Below the pieces are notes generated by a model. That model did not search any database, had not been told where the DNA came from, and worked only from the letters and a program-made list of their open reading frames with translations. A DNA stretch of 64,000 nt from Micromussa lordhowensis (Eukaryota > Cnidaria > Anthozoa > Scleractinia > Lobophylliidae), in the NCBI GenBank assembly GCA_964020085.1, contig OZ026597.1:10857515-10921514 (forward strand), written 5' to 3'. Shown here piece after piece: positions 25,101 through 32,926 of the stretch. Numbering within the stretch: the stretch's first letter is position 1; each line of letters starts with the position of its first letter. The translations under genes were made by a program, and so were the position numbers.

Positions 25101-28100
25101 CCGTGGTTACTAGCAGTATGCTCAAGCCTATCATCTGTCAGCTTACTAAATACGAGTCGACTTTTCACCAAATTTTAAAGCTTGTGTGAGTCCTAACTTA
25201 ACAATAATTAAACCATTTGATTTAAAAAGTGCCCTTCGCCATTCACTGATTGGCCTAATCATAAGGTGACCAAACATCAAAGAACTGGAAATAAGAGGAA
25301 CAAAAAGCTAAAAGACTTGAATGCGTCACGGAGCCTAAATTTTCTTTAGACGCTATCTTAGCAAGCACTTTTTTAAAGCACAACCATGTCTTGTGTGAAG
25401 CGCTTCATGAGTTTATTTTGTTAACAGTGTTTTAGTTTTATCATTTTGTCGTAATCCCAGTCGTGTTGTGTTCCTCTTAAGGTGGATTCTTCTTCTTCTG
25501 TAAACGTTTTTTCGTCGACCGGAGGTAGCATCATCAAATATCTCCAGAAGGTAGGACTTAGCTACTAGGCTTTATTTTGTCACTAAATTCTTACCACAAC
25601 GTGAAAGTTTATTTTCCTCTTTGTTCATTACACCGTAGCTGATAGTAAGCCTGTTAGTATGTTTGGACTATGGCGCTGATTTCCCAGAAATGAACGACTT
25701 ATTATCTACTTATTGTCTGAGTGGTAAGGCCGAACGGGAAAATATTTGGCTCGAGGTCATGAGGTACGGACCGAGCGCGGCAAGTCCGTGCGTCCTGAGC
25801 GTTTTTTCGGCCCTACATGTATCACTTCGACGCGTACACGCCAAATACGGGACCTTTTTTCTCATGGTTTCCCAAGGAAACAGCACGCGAGACCGTACAG
25901 CTCAGATGATAAAGTTTCTTTTGAAATCATTGGCAAGGAAATAAATGGCGACAGACAACAGCTCGTAAACCTGTGTGCATTGGGACGTTTGCGAAACAAT
26001 TGAGAAACTAATCACTGACATTCTAGTTAAGAATGTCACTTCTATTTAGATTCATTTAGTGTCTCTATTGGTGTTAGAACTACCCTCACCTCAACATGTA
26101 AAGACAGCGCTCATTTTCCCAATAGAACATTTGAAAACTCAAGTCTTTGTTCACGTTCTCCATAAAATGCAGAGTTTGGTGGCTTTACGTTGGTTTAGAA
26201 CGCATGTGCATTGCCATTTTTACGGTCATAAAACCTTTTGTTTGTTAGCGTTCTCCTGTACCGTCGCAATCTCGTTCCCAGAGCTTCGTTCCCCTTGACC
26301 AGCGGTCGGAAAACGAGAGCTCTGGGAGCAACCATTATGAACGAACAAAGGAAATAACCGAATTCTGGTTATCCGGCTCACTGCGCATCTGCATCTATGG
26401 CGCATGCCTGAAATGGTTGCTCCCAGAGCTCTCGTTTTCCGACCGCTGGTCAAGCGGAACGAAGCTCTGGGAACGAGATTGGTACCGTCGTGGTCTTGGC
26501 TTCACTTTGTTGTCAACTTAATACCACAATGTAAGAGTTTATTTCTTCCTTTGAAAGGTCGTGTCATCTGCTGAACATGTGGGTTTAAGTTCCAACACTG
26601 CCTGGCTGCTCGGTCACCTCTACACCGCCTCCACGTCCAGTGCAGTAACTAAGACAAGCGGTGAGTATGATAATAATACACATGAAAAAATTACTCGATT
26701 CTGATTGGCTGAGAGCAATGCAGTTCAAGTGTAACACCAGTGCAAAAAGTGTAACACCGGTGCAAAAAGTGTAACACCAGTGCAAATTACACATCGTAAT
26801 TCTGGATAATGATTGGCAGAAATACAATGAGAAATTTTGTAGGCTAATGATATCGTGTAAAGCAGTGAGAAAAAATTTGTACGGAAACTCTGAAAAAAGT
26901 TTTATCGAATGCGAAAAAATGGCTTCAAGAAACATCTTCCGGCAATTTTTCTGCTCGTATTTTTTCATGTTTGTATTATTAATAAGCGGCTCGTGCAATT
27001 TCAGCTTTTTGAAAAACTCACTCGTGCAAATTTATTCCAAATTAAACTCAAAACCGTATGATTACCTATACAAAATGACTGGAGGAAAGCAAATGCCTAT
27101 TTTGTGCCGAGCTTTGTGTAGTTGTTTTCCATGAAACTTGTTTTGTGTTCTATGAAGTCGTGTATCTGAGCCTTTTAAAAGACTGTACAAGTAAGTAAAG
27201 AAGCTACTGGTTCATTGGAGGCTATTCTTGTTAACAGTGTAAATTTCTTTTTTGTTCTTCCCTCAGTTCCTTCAAGCTATAGCTACTTGTCAGAAGGGAG
27301 CATTTTAAGACTGCTGTTTGATTTCCTTGATAAGGCTGGAAAGTCAGGTTTGTTGGCTAAAAGGGTTAGTACTTGTAGTTGTTGTCTGTTGTTGTGTAAT
27401 TGTATTTTTATTTGGTATCTCATTTACCGCTAGGTGGACTAGAGGTAGAAAGCGAATCGCTCCAGTTGTTGTATTTTATACAACATATGCTTTCCCGTGT
27501 TTGTTAGCTAATGAGACAGTAAAAAGCAAGTTTCAGTATTGTTTAGATAGTGTTATAACCTGCTTGTTTTCTCATTCTTAGGGTCTCATTTAAACTTCTC
27601 AGGAAAGATAGTGCCTGTAGTACTGGAGTCGCTTGTCAGCGGCCCTCAAGTAGCGCTACCGCCAGTGAACTGGGTCTCAGTTCTTGGACCAATCATGAGA
27701 GCTAATTTCGGTAAGCGAGCCATAGCGTTTATTGTGTCTTTTTCCCCGCCAGAAATCGTGTTTTTTTCTTACCTTTTTCTTGTTTAATATAAGGAAAGAT
27801 ATCCTTATATTAAAGCCAGTTCTGAAGCCAATTCTGCAGTGTTTCTCACCCTCCTACTTTTTAATTTAAATTACTCTTCCTTACCTAACTTTTCTTTTTA
27901 AAAGCATTTTTTATAACTAAGGCTTCATAGCAGCACGAAGTAAGATATCGCTTTGATGATGAACCATACGATGCTTTTGTATTTCATTTTTTAATGAAGA
28001 CAAAACATGTTTCGGATGAAACATCATCCATCATCAGTTGTAAAATTTAGATGTTTGGACCCAGGTCAAACACTTTAATTTATCCCTTTCATAGTACGAT

Positions 28101-31100
28101 AGATGATGTTTCATCCGAAACATGTTTTGTCTTCATTAATAAATGAACTTCAAAAGCATCGTATGGTTCATCAAGCGATTTTTTTTATAACTGGTTTCAA
28201 CGTCATTTTTATGATTTGCAATCACGTTTTTTCACTGAAAATGTTTTACGAGTTTACTGGCGCTATACAAACAAATATTTTATTGTTTTTTTTTTGCTAT
28301 TATTACCCCACAGTGCAGATAACTAAACATTGGTGTTTTGTCCTGACCAGGGGAGGAGGCAGGTCAGTTTTGCATCAGACTTGCATTGAATCAAGCCCAG
28401 TCCTCTTCCAGTCTGTCCTCGTACCTGTCCTCCCTGTTAAGTTCGGCAGTGTTCATAGGCCTGGGGGTGAGTGTAGGATTCATACTAACTGACATTATTG
28501 TTTGTTGAATTGAGACAAATAGCTCTAATTATAAATATGATGCATATCCCAGAGCATCAAGGAATGGCAACTGCCAGTCTGGGCCAGATTGTTCAAAGGC
28601 CGATTAAACTAACCCAGGATATGCGAGAATTTTGATTTGAGTTTTGTGACTTTGCGATTACGTTTTCTCTTTATATTGTTTGGCCTTCTGTTTTGAGTTT
28701 GAATAATCTCAAAATACACAAAACATAAGCGGTGAAAACATTTGTATACAAGAAACATTTATACTTCGGTAATTTTTTAATCCTGGGTTAGCGTTAACCG
28801 TCTTTACCAGCTTTCGAATTAGAATTCACTAAAAGAACATTTTACTGGCCTGTTGAAAATAGATATGGTCAGAGATGATCTAACGCGTTTGTGTTTGTAT
28901 CTAGAAGCTTGTGGGGCGTTACCTGGAGCAACTATGAACAATCATAGTGTACTTTTAAACCGAACTAGCAAGGGGCTGATTTGTTGGCCGGCTATTTACA
29001 AAATGTGGAGGAATTGCATTGGAGATCACCCAACACAAATGAACTCAGTGCATGCAGGAAGGGGACTAATAACACACTCTTTATTTACAGAGGGTCGAAC
29101 TAGATTAACGCCTGGAGCTTGCTTCCTTTCTTTGTGATTTATTAACATATTAATCGATTAATGGATATGTTTAGGATTTGTGCAAAAGAGAATTACTGGA
29201 GAATTTGTCAAGACTGGTTTATGTGATTTCCTCCTCCAAGTTGAAAGAATTTTACGAAGGAACGCTAACAGAGCCATGGAGAAATGGCAAGGTCAGTTTC
29301 ACATGATACAACGGTCACGCATGCGTCTTTATACATTCTAAATGTAATACATCGCTTTCTCCAGTGTTCCCGGGAGGAGAGGGGAGGGGAATTTGGCCGT
29401 TGACTGCTCTTCCCTATGGCTTGTTTCAGGGGGGTGGGGGGGGGGGCAGGAGTAGTTAAAATAACGCAAACAGTGAGCCTACATAAGAACAAACAAGTTA
29501 AACACGTGATCTTTTCGCGGAAGAGTGATTCGTTAAACTTGGTAACTATTACGTACCCTACAATATAAATCTGCTGAGGTCAACTTAATGACCCAGTTAC
29601 ATTCTGGTCATCTCATCACCAATAATTCCGTCGCAAATACCTTGGAAATATGTCTTTTCTTGCCGTTCCCCTTCAGTAGGAGAGTTATCGAAGAATCACT
29701 AAAAGCTTGCTTTTCAAACTTATTTCATGCCGGTTCTTCATATTACATATTCCTAAAACCAATTCGGTATCTTTTTAAGAATTGATTTTAAGACCATTCC
29801 TTGGTTTGCTTAAACTAGGACCGTTCCCTGTGGAAGGCCATACTTGAAGCTCATCTCTCTGTCCTAACTTTAAAAGACCCGCCCGCCTCAGTAATCGGAT
29901 GTACCATAACAGCACTTGAGCAAATATATAATGCCTGCAATGAGGACACTGAGGTGAACATACTTTTGTGCGTTTATGCTACAGCGAGGCTGTAATGATG
30001 TACTAAATGGTTTTGTCTTTTATTATTCGTACATTAGGAAAACTGTTTGAGATTGCTTGCTCGCTGTTTAGCACTGATCCCTGTTGAAAAACTGCAAAGC
30101 ATTTTACGGGACACAAAAGTGAGTTTCAAGTAGTATTGTTAAGAATTTTCGTGGTGTTATTGGCCTGCCGCGCAGACTCTGGCAATGACCACCGTGGAAG
30201 CGAGTTAAAATACGCGTAACCTAACAGTTTCCATGGGTTCTGAGAATGAGAATATTTGTTCATAACCTCATGGCTGATAGATACTGATAGAAAGCCTGTT
30301 ATTATGGCTGGAATATGGCGCTGTTATATCCCGGAAGTGAGCGACTTATCGTCTACTTATTGACAAGAGTGGGAGGCAGGCTGTTCTTTTCCAAACATTG
30401 TTAGGAAATGAGCGACGACAGATCATAAGTCATCAACCAACGCACATGGGCGTGGGGAAATTATTGATTTGTTAGAATCCTCAGTCCGTGTGGTTTTAAT
30501 CTCATTGTCGTATCACTAATTTGCAGAGTGTTTCCACGAAATCGTTAGTTGTGCGTTGCCAGGTAGTTGGCGATGGAAAAGCGCCGATCAAATGGCTTGC
30601 TCCTTGTATTGACGACATGTTAAAAACCAATATCACTGGTAAGAAAACTTTGCTTTATTTTAGTTGTCTCGGAAGTATACGCAGCAACGATTGATTGTCT
30701 AATGTTACAAAATTCAATGTCACATTCAGTGCTTCACAGTGACACAATCTGTTATAAATGCTAACTGAGGAATTAAATTGTGGTACGGGGGGTGGGGGGT
30801 GGGGGGTGGGGAGGACAGGGGAGTCAGCCTCTCGCCTCCCGTATCTTTTTTTCCCAACTTCCCCTCTCTTTTCCGCGTTACTCCCCTCCTCAGGTAAATT
30901 AGAAGGCTTCAAAGCCAAGCCGCTTGACATTTCACAACTAATGACCTACACACCGTGAGAGGACGGCAAGGAAATTTCGTTTGCTCGGAGCTGTCTGAAG
31001 CTGACTGTCTGAAGTCCCGGACGGACCCTACCTGCAAAGTCAAATAACATTGTCGAGTTTTTGTTTTTGATAGTACTCTAATGCATGAAGAAATGAAGAA

Positions 31101-32594
31101 AGTTAGCGTTTTGTTATTCTCTGTCGCTGTCGCCTTTTCTTTTCCCGTCTCCAGAACCCCTCCTTCCTTCTCCCGGGCTCCCCCCGCCCCCCCGCCCCCT
31201 TCTGTCCTGGGTTTGATCAATTTTTCGAGGAAAACGTCCATTTCTTTATAAACCATTGTATCCGGTATAAAAATATACAGAGAGAGTCACGAAGGAGATT
31301 GCGTTATTACCACATGTTTCTTGTGACAGATGCCGTGAGTAGGATGATGACCATGATTGACTCTAAGAACACTGAGCGACACAGAAGATTTCACGAGTCA
31401 CGCTTGAGTGACACACGAGTGTGACGAGTGACACAGTGATTATTGCTCCTTTGGTGATTTGTGTTCTCTTCGCAGAAACAAAGGCATGATTATGTAAAAA
31501 AAAACCTTTTCCGTTGTGTTGTACCCCAAGGATCGCAGTGCTGGCAAATCTGACAAGAAAACGTTGAGCACTTAATGACTGGCCCCTCGGTAAACAGTGA
31601 GTTTTGTGTCCCCGAGACCCTCAATGTTCCCCGAGGCGAAGCGCAATAGTTAACCATTACATTGTGTTACAGAAACAAAGTACAACGAATTCTTGTGCTG
31701 CATAGTTCGAGCCATGACTGATTGGGGCGCGAGGCTGAAATGCACTGAGAGACAACACTGCTTCTTGGAACTCGTTGGTCAGTTTAAGGGAGCTCTTCAG
31801 CTCTCAAGCTCGCCACATAAGGTACGTGCCAAATTTAGAAACTTTTCTTATTACGCTGTTATTATTTATACTTTGGAGCTGAGTATAAATTACTGTTAAT
31901 GTATTTCAGATCTTAGTGAATTGTTTGACGTTGTTATCGATGGTGTGTGCTGCTTGGTGTGACGTGCCCATACTTCAAGGAATTGGACAGTTATCTACGA
32001 CTCAGCCCCCGGTACAACTTGCAGCGGTACAATGTGGATCACTTGAGAGGTTTCTATGGCTACTACCGCTGACATTGTCGACTTTGATTAAGCAGGAGCC
32101 CTGGACGCAAATCACGGGAAAGGTAAACAAGGACGAGTGTTGTCTTTCTGATCTGGAGACGTTGTGCAGAACACAATACTGTAAATTTCCTTTCCTTGGA
32201 ATATCTGTTATATAATGATCAGTGTGATACTGTGTTTACCTCTATACCTTCTCCATACATCTCAGGTTCTAGATTGGCTGTTGTCATTAAGAGAGGACCT
32301 CAAGATTAACACTAACCATCTACAACAGGCGCTTATTATACAAGGTAATGTGAATGTATCGTTTATGAAGGGTCATTGTCAGAGCTTCCAAGTCTAATTA
32401 ATTATGTTTGTGTGTTTCCGACCGACTGGGAAATTCATTCGTACGTTCGCTCGTTCGAACGGTTAGTTGAGGAAGTTATTGAATGCGCTCCGAACTTCTT
32501 CTTTTCAGATACAATTATTTCTCTGAGGGAAACAGACACGTTCAAGAAGACAGCCGTATGGACTGACGTAATTGCCCGTTTCCATTCCAAATAA
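667..32594 (+). CDS. FOCAD: Focadhesin (FOCAD), 46 exons, nearly complete
   Basis: Large HEAT/ARM-repeat scaffold. Human FOCAD binds vinculin at focal adhesions and stabilises the SKI RNA-helicase complex; the plant homologue RST1 links SKI to the exosome. Exons: 667-741, 1761-1915, 2668-2769, 3041-3148, 4481-4629, 5028-5113, 5575-5662, 6652-6776, 7389-7476, 7586-7821, 8723-8814, 8925-9102, 9462-9566, 10330-10553, 11523-11667, 12106-12240, 12407-12457, 12745-12828, 13107-13272, 15504-15683, 16271-16389, 17145-17237, 17867-17958, 18422-18463, 18885-19095, 20506-20660, 21112-21195, 21904-21922, 22304-22374, 22904-23048, 23695-23814, 24051-24173, 24438-24515, 25482-25550, 26558-26660, 27267-27347, 27582-27710, 28351-28466, 29175-29291, 29819-29953, 30038-30118, 30527-30638, 31673-31821, 31910-32122, 32266-32344, 32509-32594. 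Every junction is phase-consistent and the total is 5394 nt (1797 residues plus stop; human FOCAD is about 1800). Matches to the human protein as I recall it run end to end: LWE near the N-terminus, HPHPxITVL, QHGADxL, LPEK, the C-terminal QEPW and FKKTAVW. About 20 N-terminal residues lie upstream. I saw no frameshift or internal stop. Confidence 0.93.
936..1091. repeat. Foldback (MITE-like) element in FOCAD intron 1
   Basis: The sequence near 936-967 (GGTCAAAATGAAATTCAGGTT) is answered in reverse complement near 1060-1086. Inner arms containing TTTCCTTTGTC and its complement meet around a short centre near 1025. The whole is an imperfect palindrome of about 150 bp, the shape of a non-autonomous foldback transposon. 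No target-site duplication was clear. Confidence 0.6.
1130..1440 (+). mobile_element. LINE fragment: C-terminal tail of a reverse-transcriptase ORF
   Basis: An open stretch at 1144-1374 translates to a sequence with the order typical of the end of many non-LTR retrotransposon ORF2 proteins: VYKCLHG near its start, YNLRG in the middle, and FRYQAPRIWNNL near its end. Beyond the stop, out of frame, the text still resembles the usual LTVFKQEVNQF ending, so the copy is a decayed 5'-truncated remnant. It sits sense-oriented in FOCAD intron 1 and has no catalytic domain. The LINE clade cannot be named from this scrap. Confidence 0.7.
2010..2290 (+). mobile_element. Possible LINE 3' end remnant
   Basis: The stretch is more GC-rich than the surrounding intron. 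Near 2146-2230 it reads as a short HCGER-like segment, broken by a frameshift. It resembles the CxxCGRxCxSRIGLxSH tail found at the end of some non-LTR ORF2 proteins. The match is short and the frame is lost, so this is a suggestion only. Confidence 0.35.
3290..3750 (+). repeat. Diverged third copy of the GATCG-terminated element
   Basis: This part of FOCAD intron 4 aligns by eye, block after block, with the two elements at 36.3-37.7 kb. Shared blocks include AAGACAGTTCTCCA, TCGAAATGTT, GCACTTTTCCT and ATCATGAGATAAGT, in the same order. The terminal inverted repeats are not preserved. It is therefore an old copy of the same family. Confidence 0.65.
5785..6165. repeat. Nested foldback element in FOCAD intron 7
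   Basis: Arms around 5863-5918 and 5932-5976 are near-perfect reverse complements (key block GCCGAGTTCTTTTTTTGC). A second short hairpin at about 6050-6082 is built on GCGGGCAAGATGG. The outer edges both carry AAGCTTATTG-type motifs. The open frames on both strands here are explained by the palindrome and are not genes. Confidence 0.6.
7832..8069. repeat. Short element with CAGGGCAGGAAA inverted ends
   Basis: It begins CAGGGCAGGAAA and ends TTTCCTGCCCTG. Between the ends is a run of imperfect ACTTGCCC repeats. It lies only 10 bp downstream of the 5' splice site that ends FOCAD exon 10 in this window, so it was tolerated extremely close to a functional donor. Confidence 0.6.
9940..10210. repeat. 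Imperfect inverted repeat in FOCAD intron 13
   Basis: Variants of GGTGTTTGGAT/ATCCAAACACC and of CGGTGTTTCATCG/CGATGAAACAC occur in both orientations across this stretch, the pattern of a degraded foldback element. It holds no plausible exon. The next FOCAD exon begins at 10330. Confidence 0.4.
11030..11165. repeat. Short inverted repeat, TTTCGGACGATTTTAA family
   Basis: TTTCGGACGATTTTAATTTC is mirrored nearby by CTTCCGAAATTTTAAGCGTCC, giving a small hairpin-capable element in FOCAD intron 14. The open frame that runs from 11332 into exon 11523-11667 has no support upstream of the splice acceptor. Confidence 0.4.
13490..15176. mobile_element. Nested non-autonomous DNA elements in FOCAD intron 19
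   Basis: An outer pair of inverted ends (ACAGTAAAMACCCGCGTGTAAG) lies at about 13490-13512 and 15154-15175. Inside it, a second pair (CTTTTATCATATGACC and its complement) brackets 13543-14760. Next to that is a strong hairpin at 14765-14905 built on GACGGGAAAATATTTGGCTC arms. This looks like one element inserted into another. Open frames up to about 130 residues occur on both strands (for example 13698-14066 + and 14246-14632 -). None resembles a transposase I know. Confidence 0.6.
15932..16148. repeat. TTAA-flanked MITE in FOCAD intron 20
   Basis: The left end reads TTAAAGGACCCTAGTCAGCC and the right end GGCTGACTAGGGCCCTTTAA, an almost perfect inverted pair about 217 bp apart. TTAA at both edges is the target duplication used by piggyBac transposases. 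The inner ends do not start with the usual CCC, so the superfamily call is an inference. Confidence 0.6.
16745..17025. repeat. Foldback element in FOCAD intron 21
   Basis: Arms near 16760-16812 and 16822-16870 pair strongly (blocks TCTTTACGGGAAAATCTC and ACCTTGCCGTATTGACC). The edges carry TTATTAACC/GGTTAATAA and TTATTATATG/CATATAATAA motifs. It is of the same general style as the elements at 5.8 and 14.8 kb. Confidence 0.6.
17532..17800 (+). repeat. SINE with tRNA-Leu-like head
   Basis: A head of about 75 bp at 17532-17606 has a good box A (GGCCGAGTGGTTAGCGC), an anticodon-like loop reading TAA, and a perfect T arm (GCGGG TTCAAGT CCCGC). The acceptor strands do not pair and the long variable arm of a tRNA-Leu is missing. 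It is therefore a tRNA-derived SINE, not a functional tRNA. A tail of about 190 bp follows, ending near CCCTGTCGAGGGTAAACAA and an AT-rich stretch. It lies in FOCAD intron 22. Confidence 0.7.
19231..19445 (+). repeat. Dispersed repeat, copy 1 (second copy at 28.6 kb)
   Basis: It shares with 28581-28815 the ordered blocks CGAGAATTTTGATTTGAGTTT, CTGTTTTGAGTTTGAATAAT, CATTTGTATACAAGAAA and AATCCTGGGTTAGCGTT. The termini are weakly inverted around the CCTGGGTTAG motif. Both copies lie in FOCAD introns in the same orientation. This copy lacks about 30 bp present in the other. Confidence 0.65.
19635..19775 (+). repeat. Dispersed repeat, copy 1 (second copy at 63.4 kb, opposite strand)
   Basis: It contains the blocks CTCTGTTTA, GGAGTATGG, CGCCAT, TTGCGCGAC, CGTACG and CCGCTAGCCATG. 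The same order occurs on the reverse strand at about 63375-63490. The short open frames over both copies look alike only because the DNA is repeated. Confidence 0.55.
19995..20159. repeat. Foldback MITE with 60-bp arms in FOCAD intron 25
   Basis: The left arm at about 19995-20057 and the right arm at about 20098-20159 are near-perfect reverse complements. Key blocks are ATAGACCCTTTGCATAAATG, CGCCTAAATTTGAATAACAA and CATCCTTAGCCTC. The loop is about 40 bp. The high arm identity argues for a fairly recent insertion. Confidence 0.75.
20261..20470 (+). repeat. SINE family A, internally deleted copy
   Basis: The tRNA-like head (CTCATGGTTAGTGTGCTCATC and GGTTCGAGCCC) is followed by the block GCGATGGACTAGCATCCCATC and then GTCGCTTCATGCT. 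The same order occurs at 38608-38916 and, inverted, at 60957-61188. This copy lacks the middle TTGGGCAAGACACTTTACTC segment. It ends only about 36 bp before the FOCAD exon starting at 20506, so it lies within reach of that exon's branch-point region. Confidence 0.75.
21190..21203 (+). other. Non-canonical GC-AG 5' splice site of FOCAD
   Basis: The exon 21112-21195 must end in phase 2 to join the next homologous block. The bases at the junction are TTCAG followed by GCATGT, not GT. Joining to the exon at 21904 keeps the frame and gives a peptide matching human FOCAD (FSDVCGKE against LSDISGQE). GC-AG introns are a known minor class of U2 introns, usually with strong consensus around the GC, as here. 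Confidence 0.8.
21430..21765. repeat. Two adjacent foldback elements in FOCAD intron 27
   Basis: CTCCGACTATT near 21450 is mirrored by AATAGTCGGAG near 21503. A second pair is built on CAATTATTCCAT..GTTGGATATGAAGTGAT and its complement, ending near 21755, with a central hairpin CCAACTCGCGC / GCGCTCGTTGG. They lie in the intron between the GC donor and the microexon. Confidence 0.6.
21904..21922 (+). other. 19-nt microexon of FOCAD
   Basis: The exon is bounded by a strong polypyrimidine-AG acceptor (TTTTGTTTTAG) and a consensus donor (GTAAGT). It contributes one base to a split serine codon and six further codons (DVCGKE). Skipping it would shift the frame, because 19 is not a multiple of three. 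The residues align with the human FOCAD stretch between LCEEKLSD and EMNLLL, so it is real coding sequence despite its size. Confidence 0.85.
22815..22846 (+). repeat. Intronic duplicate of the 3' end of a FOCAD exon
   Basis: About 30 bases (GCAAGATGATTCCGATCAAA, then AGCTTCAGGT) repeat the end of exon 22904-23048, including the first bases of its donor, with about two mismatches. The duplicate lies upstream, in the preceding intron, in the same orientation. It has no acceptor of its own. Confidence 0.7.
23528..23626. repeat. Short foldback repeat in FOCAD intron 30
   Basis: TTACATGGCCGCTTGAAGAT at the left is answered by ATCTCCGCTTGGCCATGTAA at the right. It is preceded by a direct duplication of TTATATAATAAGTAGATTAT. 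The intron otherwise shows only chance open frames. Confidence 0.55.
24591..24727. repeat. MITE with AGCGGTTTTCAATTG ends
   Basis: The left end AGCGGTTTCAATTG and the right end CAATTGAAAACCGCT are inverted repeats 137 bp apart. The inside is rich in TTTGGTTTTGGTTTTAC and AGTAATTAGGTAATTAC repeats. It abuts the next element almost directly. Confidence 0.6.
24728..25022. repeat. MITE with TACAGCTGTTTTG ends
   Basis: The outer ends TACAGCTGTTTTG and CGAAACAGCTGTA are inverted. Inside them GGCATTATGGGTATTGG and CCAATAC..CCCATAATACC mirror each other, and a third layer pairs around AAGTTGCTTGATTGAAG. It lies in the FOCAD intron after exon 24438-24515. Confidence 0.6.
25655..25950 (+). repeat. Copy of the GGGAAAATATTTGGCTC repeat family
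   Basis: It shares AACGGGAAAATATTTGGCTC with the hairpin at 14765-14905. It also shares GGACCTTTTxTCTCATGG..TTCCxAGGAAA with the reverse complement of 13570-13610. Its first part (TATGGCGCTG..TATCTACTTATTG) recurs near 30310-30365. The open frames here are chance. Confidence 0.5.
26267..26481. mobile_element. Foldback MITE with a perfect 9-bp target-site duplication
   Basis: The ends CAATCTCGTTCCCAGAGCTT and AAGCTCTGGGAACGAGATTG are perfect inverses, and the arms extend about 69 bp with very few mismatches. Immediately outside, the same nine bases GTACCGTCG occur on both sides (26258-26266 and 26482-26490). A 9-bp duplication with long terminal inverted repeats is characteristic of Mutator-like transposons. 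The 215-bp unit codes for nothing, so it would need a transposase in trans. It sits in the FOCAD intron upstream of exon 26558-26660. Confidence 0.85.
26729..26788 (+). repeat. Tandem repeat, 20-bp unit, three copies
   Basis: The unit GTGTAACACCAGTGCAAAAA occurs three times in a row with one internal A/G difference and a diverged last two bases. It lies in the FOCAD intron following exon 26558-26660. Confidence 0.85.
27948..28178. repeat. Long foldback repeat in FOCAD intron 37
   Basis: The left arm at about 27948-28029 and the right arm at about 28100-28178 are reverse complements. Key blocks are GATGAACCATACGATGCTTT and GACAAAACATGTTTCGGATG. The loop is about 70 bp. TTTTTTATAACT occurs just outside both ends. 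The open frame at 28103-28492 starts in the arm and runs into a real exon by chance. Confidence 0.7.
28581..28815 (+). repeat. Dispersed repeat, copy 2 (see 19.2 kb)
   Basis: The blocks match the copy at 19231-19445 in order and orientation. This copy carries an extra CGATTACGTTTTCTCTTTAT segment. It begins near GGCCAGATTGTTCAAAGGCC and ends just past CCTGGGTTAGCGTTAACCG. Confidence 0.65.
30285..30440 (+). repeat. Fragment of the repeat family also at 25.66 kb
   Basis: AAAGCCTGTTATTATGG, ATATGGCGCTG and TATCGTCTACTTATTG follow the same order as at 25640-25715. It is a short copy in FOCAD intron 41. Confidence 0.45.
30787..30813 (+). other. G-quadruplex-prone G tract in FOCAD intron 42
   Basis: Four or more runs of at least four G are separated by single T residues, which satisfies the simple G4 rule on the transcribed-sense strand. 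A second G-rich run lies near 29429-29450 and a C-rich run near 31178-31198. No function is shown by the sequence. Confidence 0.7.
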
Positions 32595-32599
32595 ATAAA
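32590..32599 (+). terminator. Poly(A) signals at the FOCAD stop codon
   Basis: Two overlapping AATAAA hexamers occur, the first overlapping the TAA stop itself. If used, the 3' untranslated region would be only 10-30 nt. The convergent gene on the other strand ends about 330 bp away, so a short 3' end would keep the two transcripts apart. Confidence 0.55.
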
Positions 32600-32926
32600 G
32601 AAGAAAGAAAGGAACCACATACGTACGACTCACATGACATTAATTGAATAATGACATTTTTGAGAAAGATAGGTGATAATATACATTTCTGATTTCATCG
32701 TTTCCTTTTCCAAGACATTTCACCATGACACGGAACAAACGAAATTGTAACGGCAAGAATGTATACTAACTTGAAAAGTGTTTCATGTAATCTGAGGTGA
32801 GATGTCTTGTTGCATACAGCTATATCTATAGAAACTTATCTGAATCTTCTGTCTTCTTCTCCAGAAGAATGTCGTAACTTTGTAGCCTGGTTCTCAGTTT
32901 TTTGTTGAACTTCAAGTAATGTCCAA

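Noticed and set aside
26729..26788. CRISPR-like array
   Set aside because: It is a head-to-tail 20-bp tandem repeat with no spacers in a eukaryotic intron.
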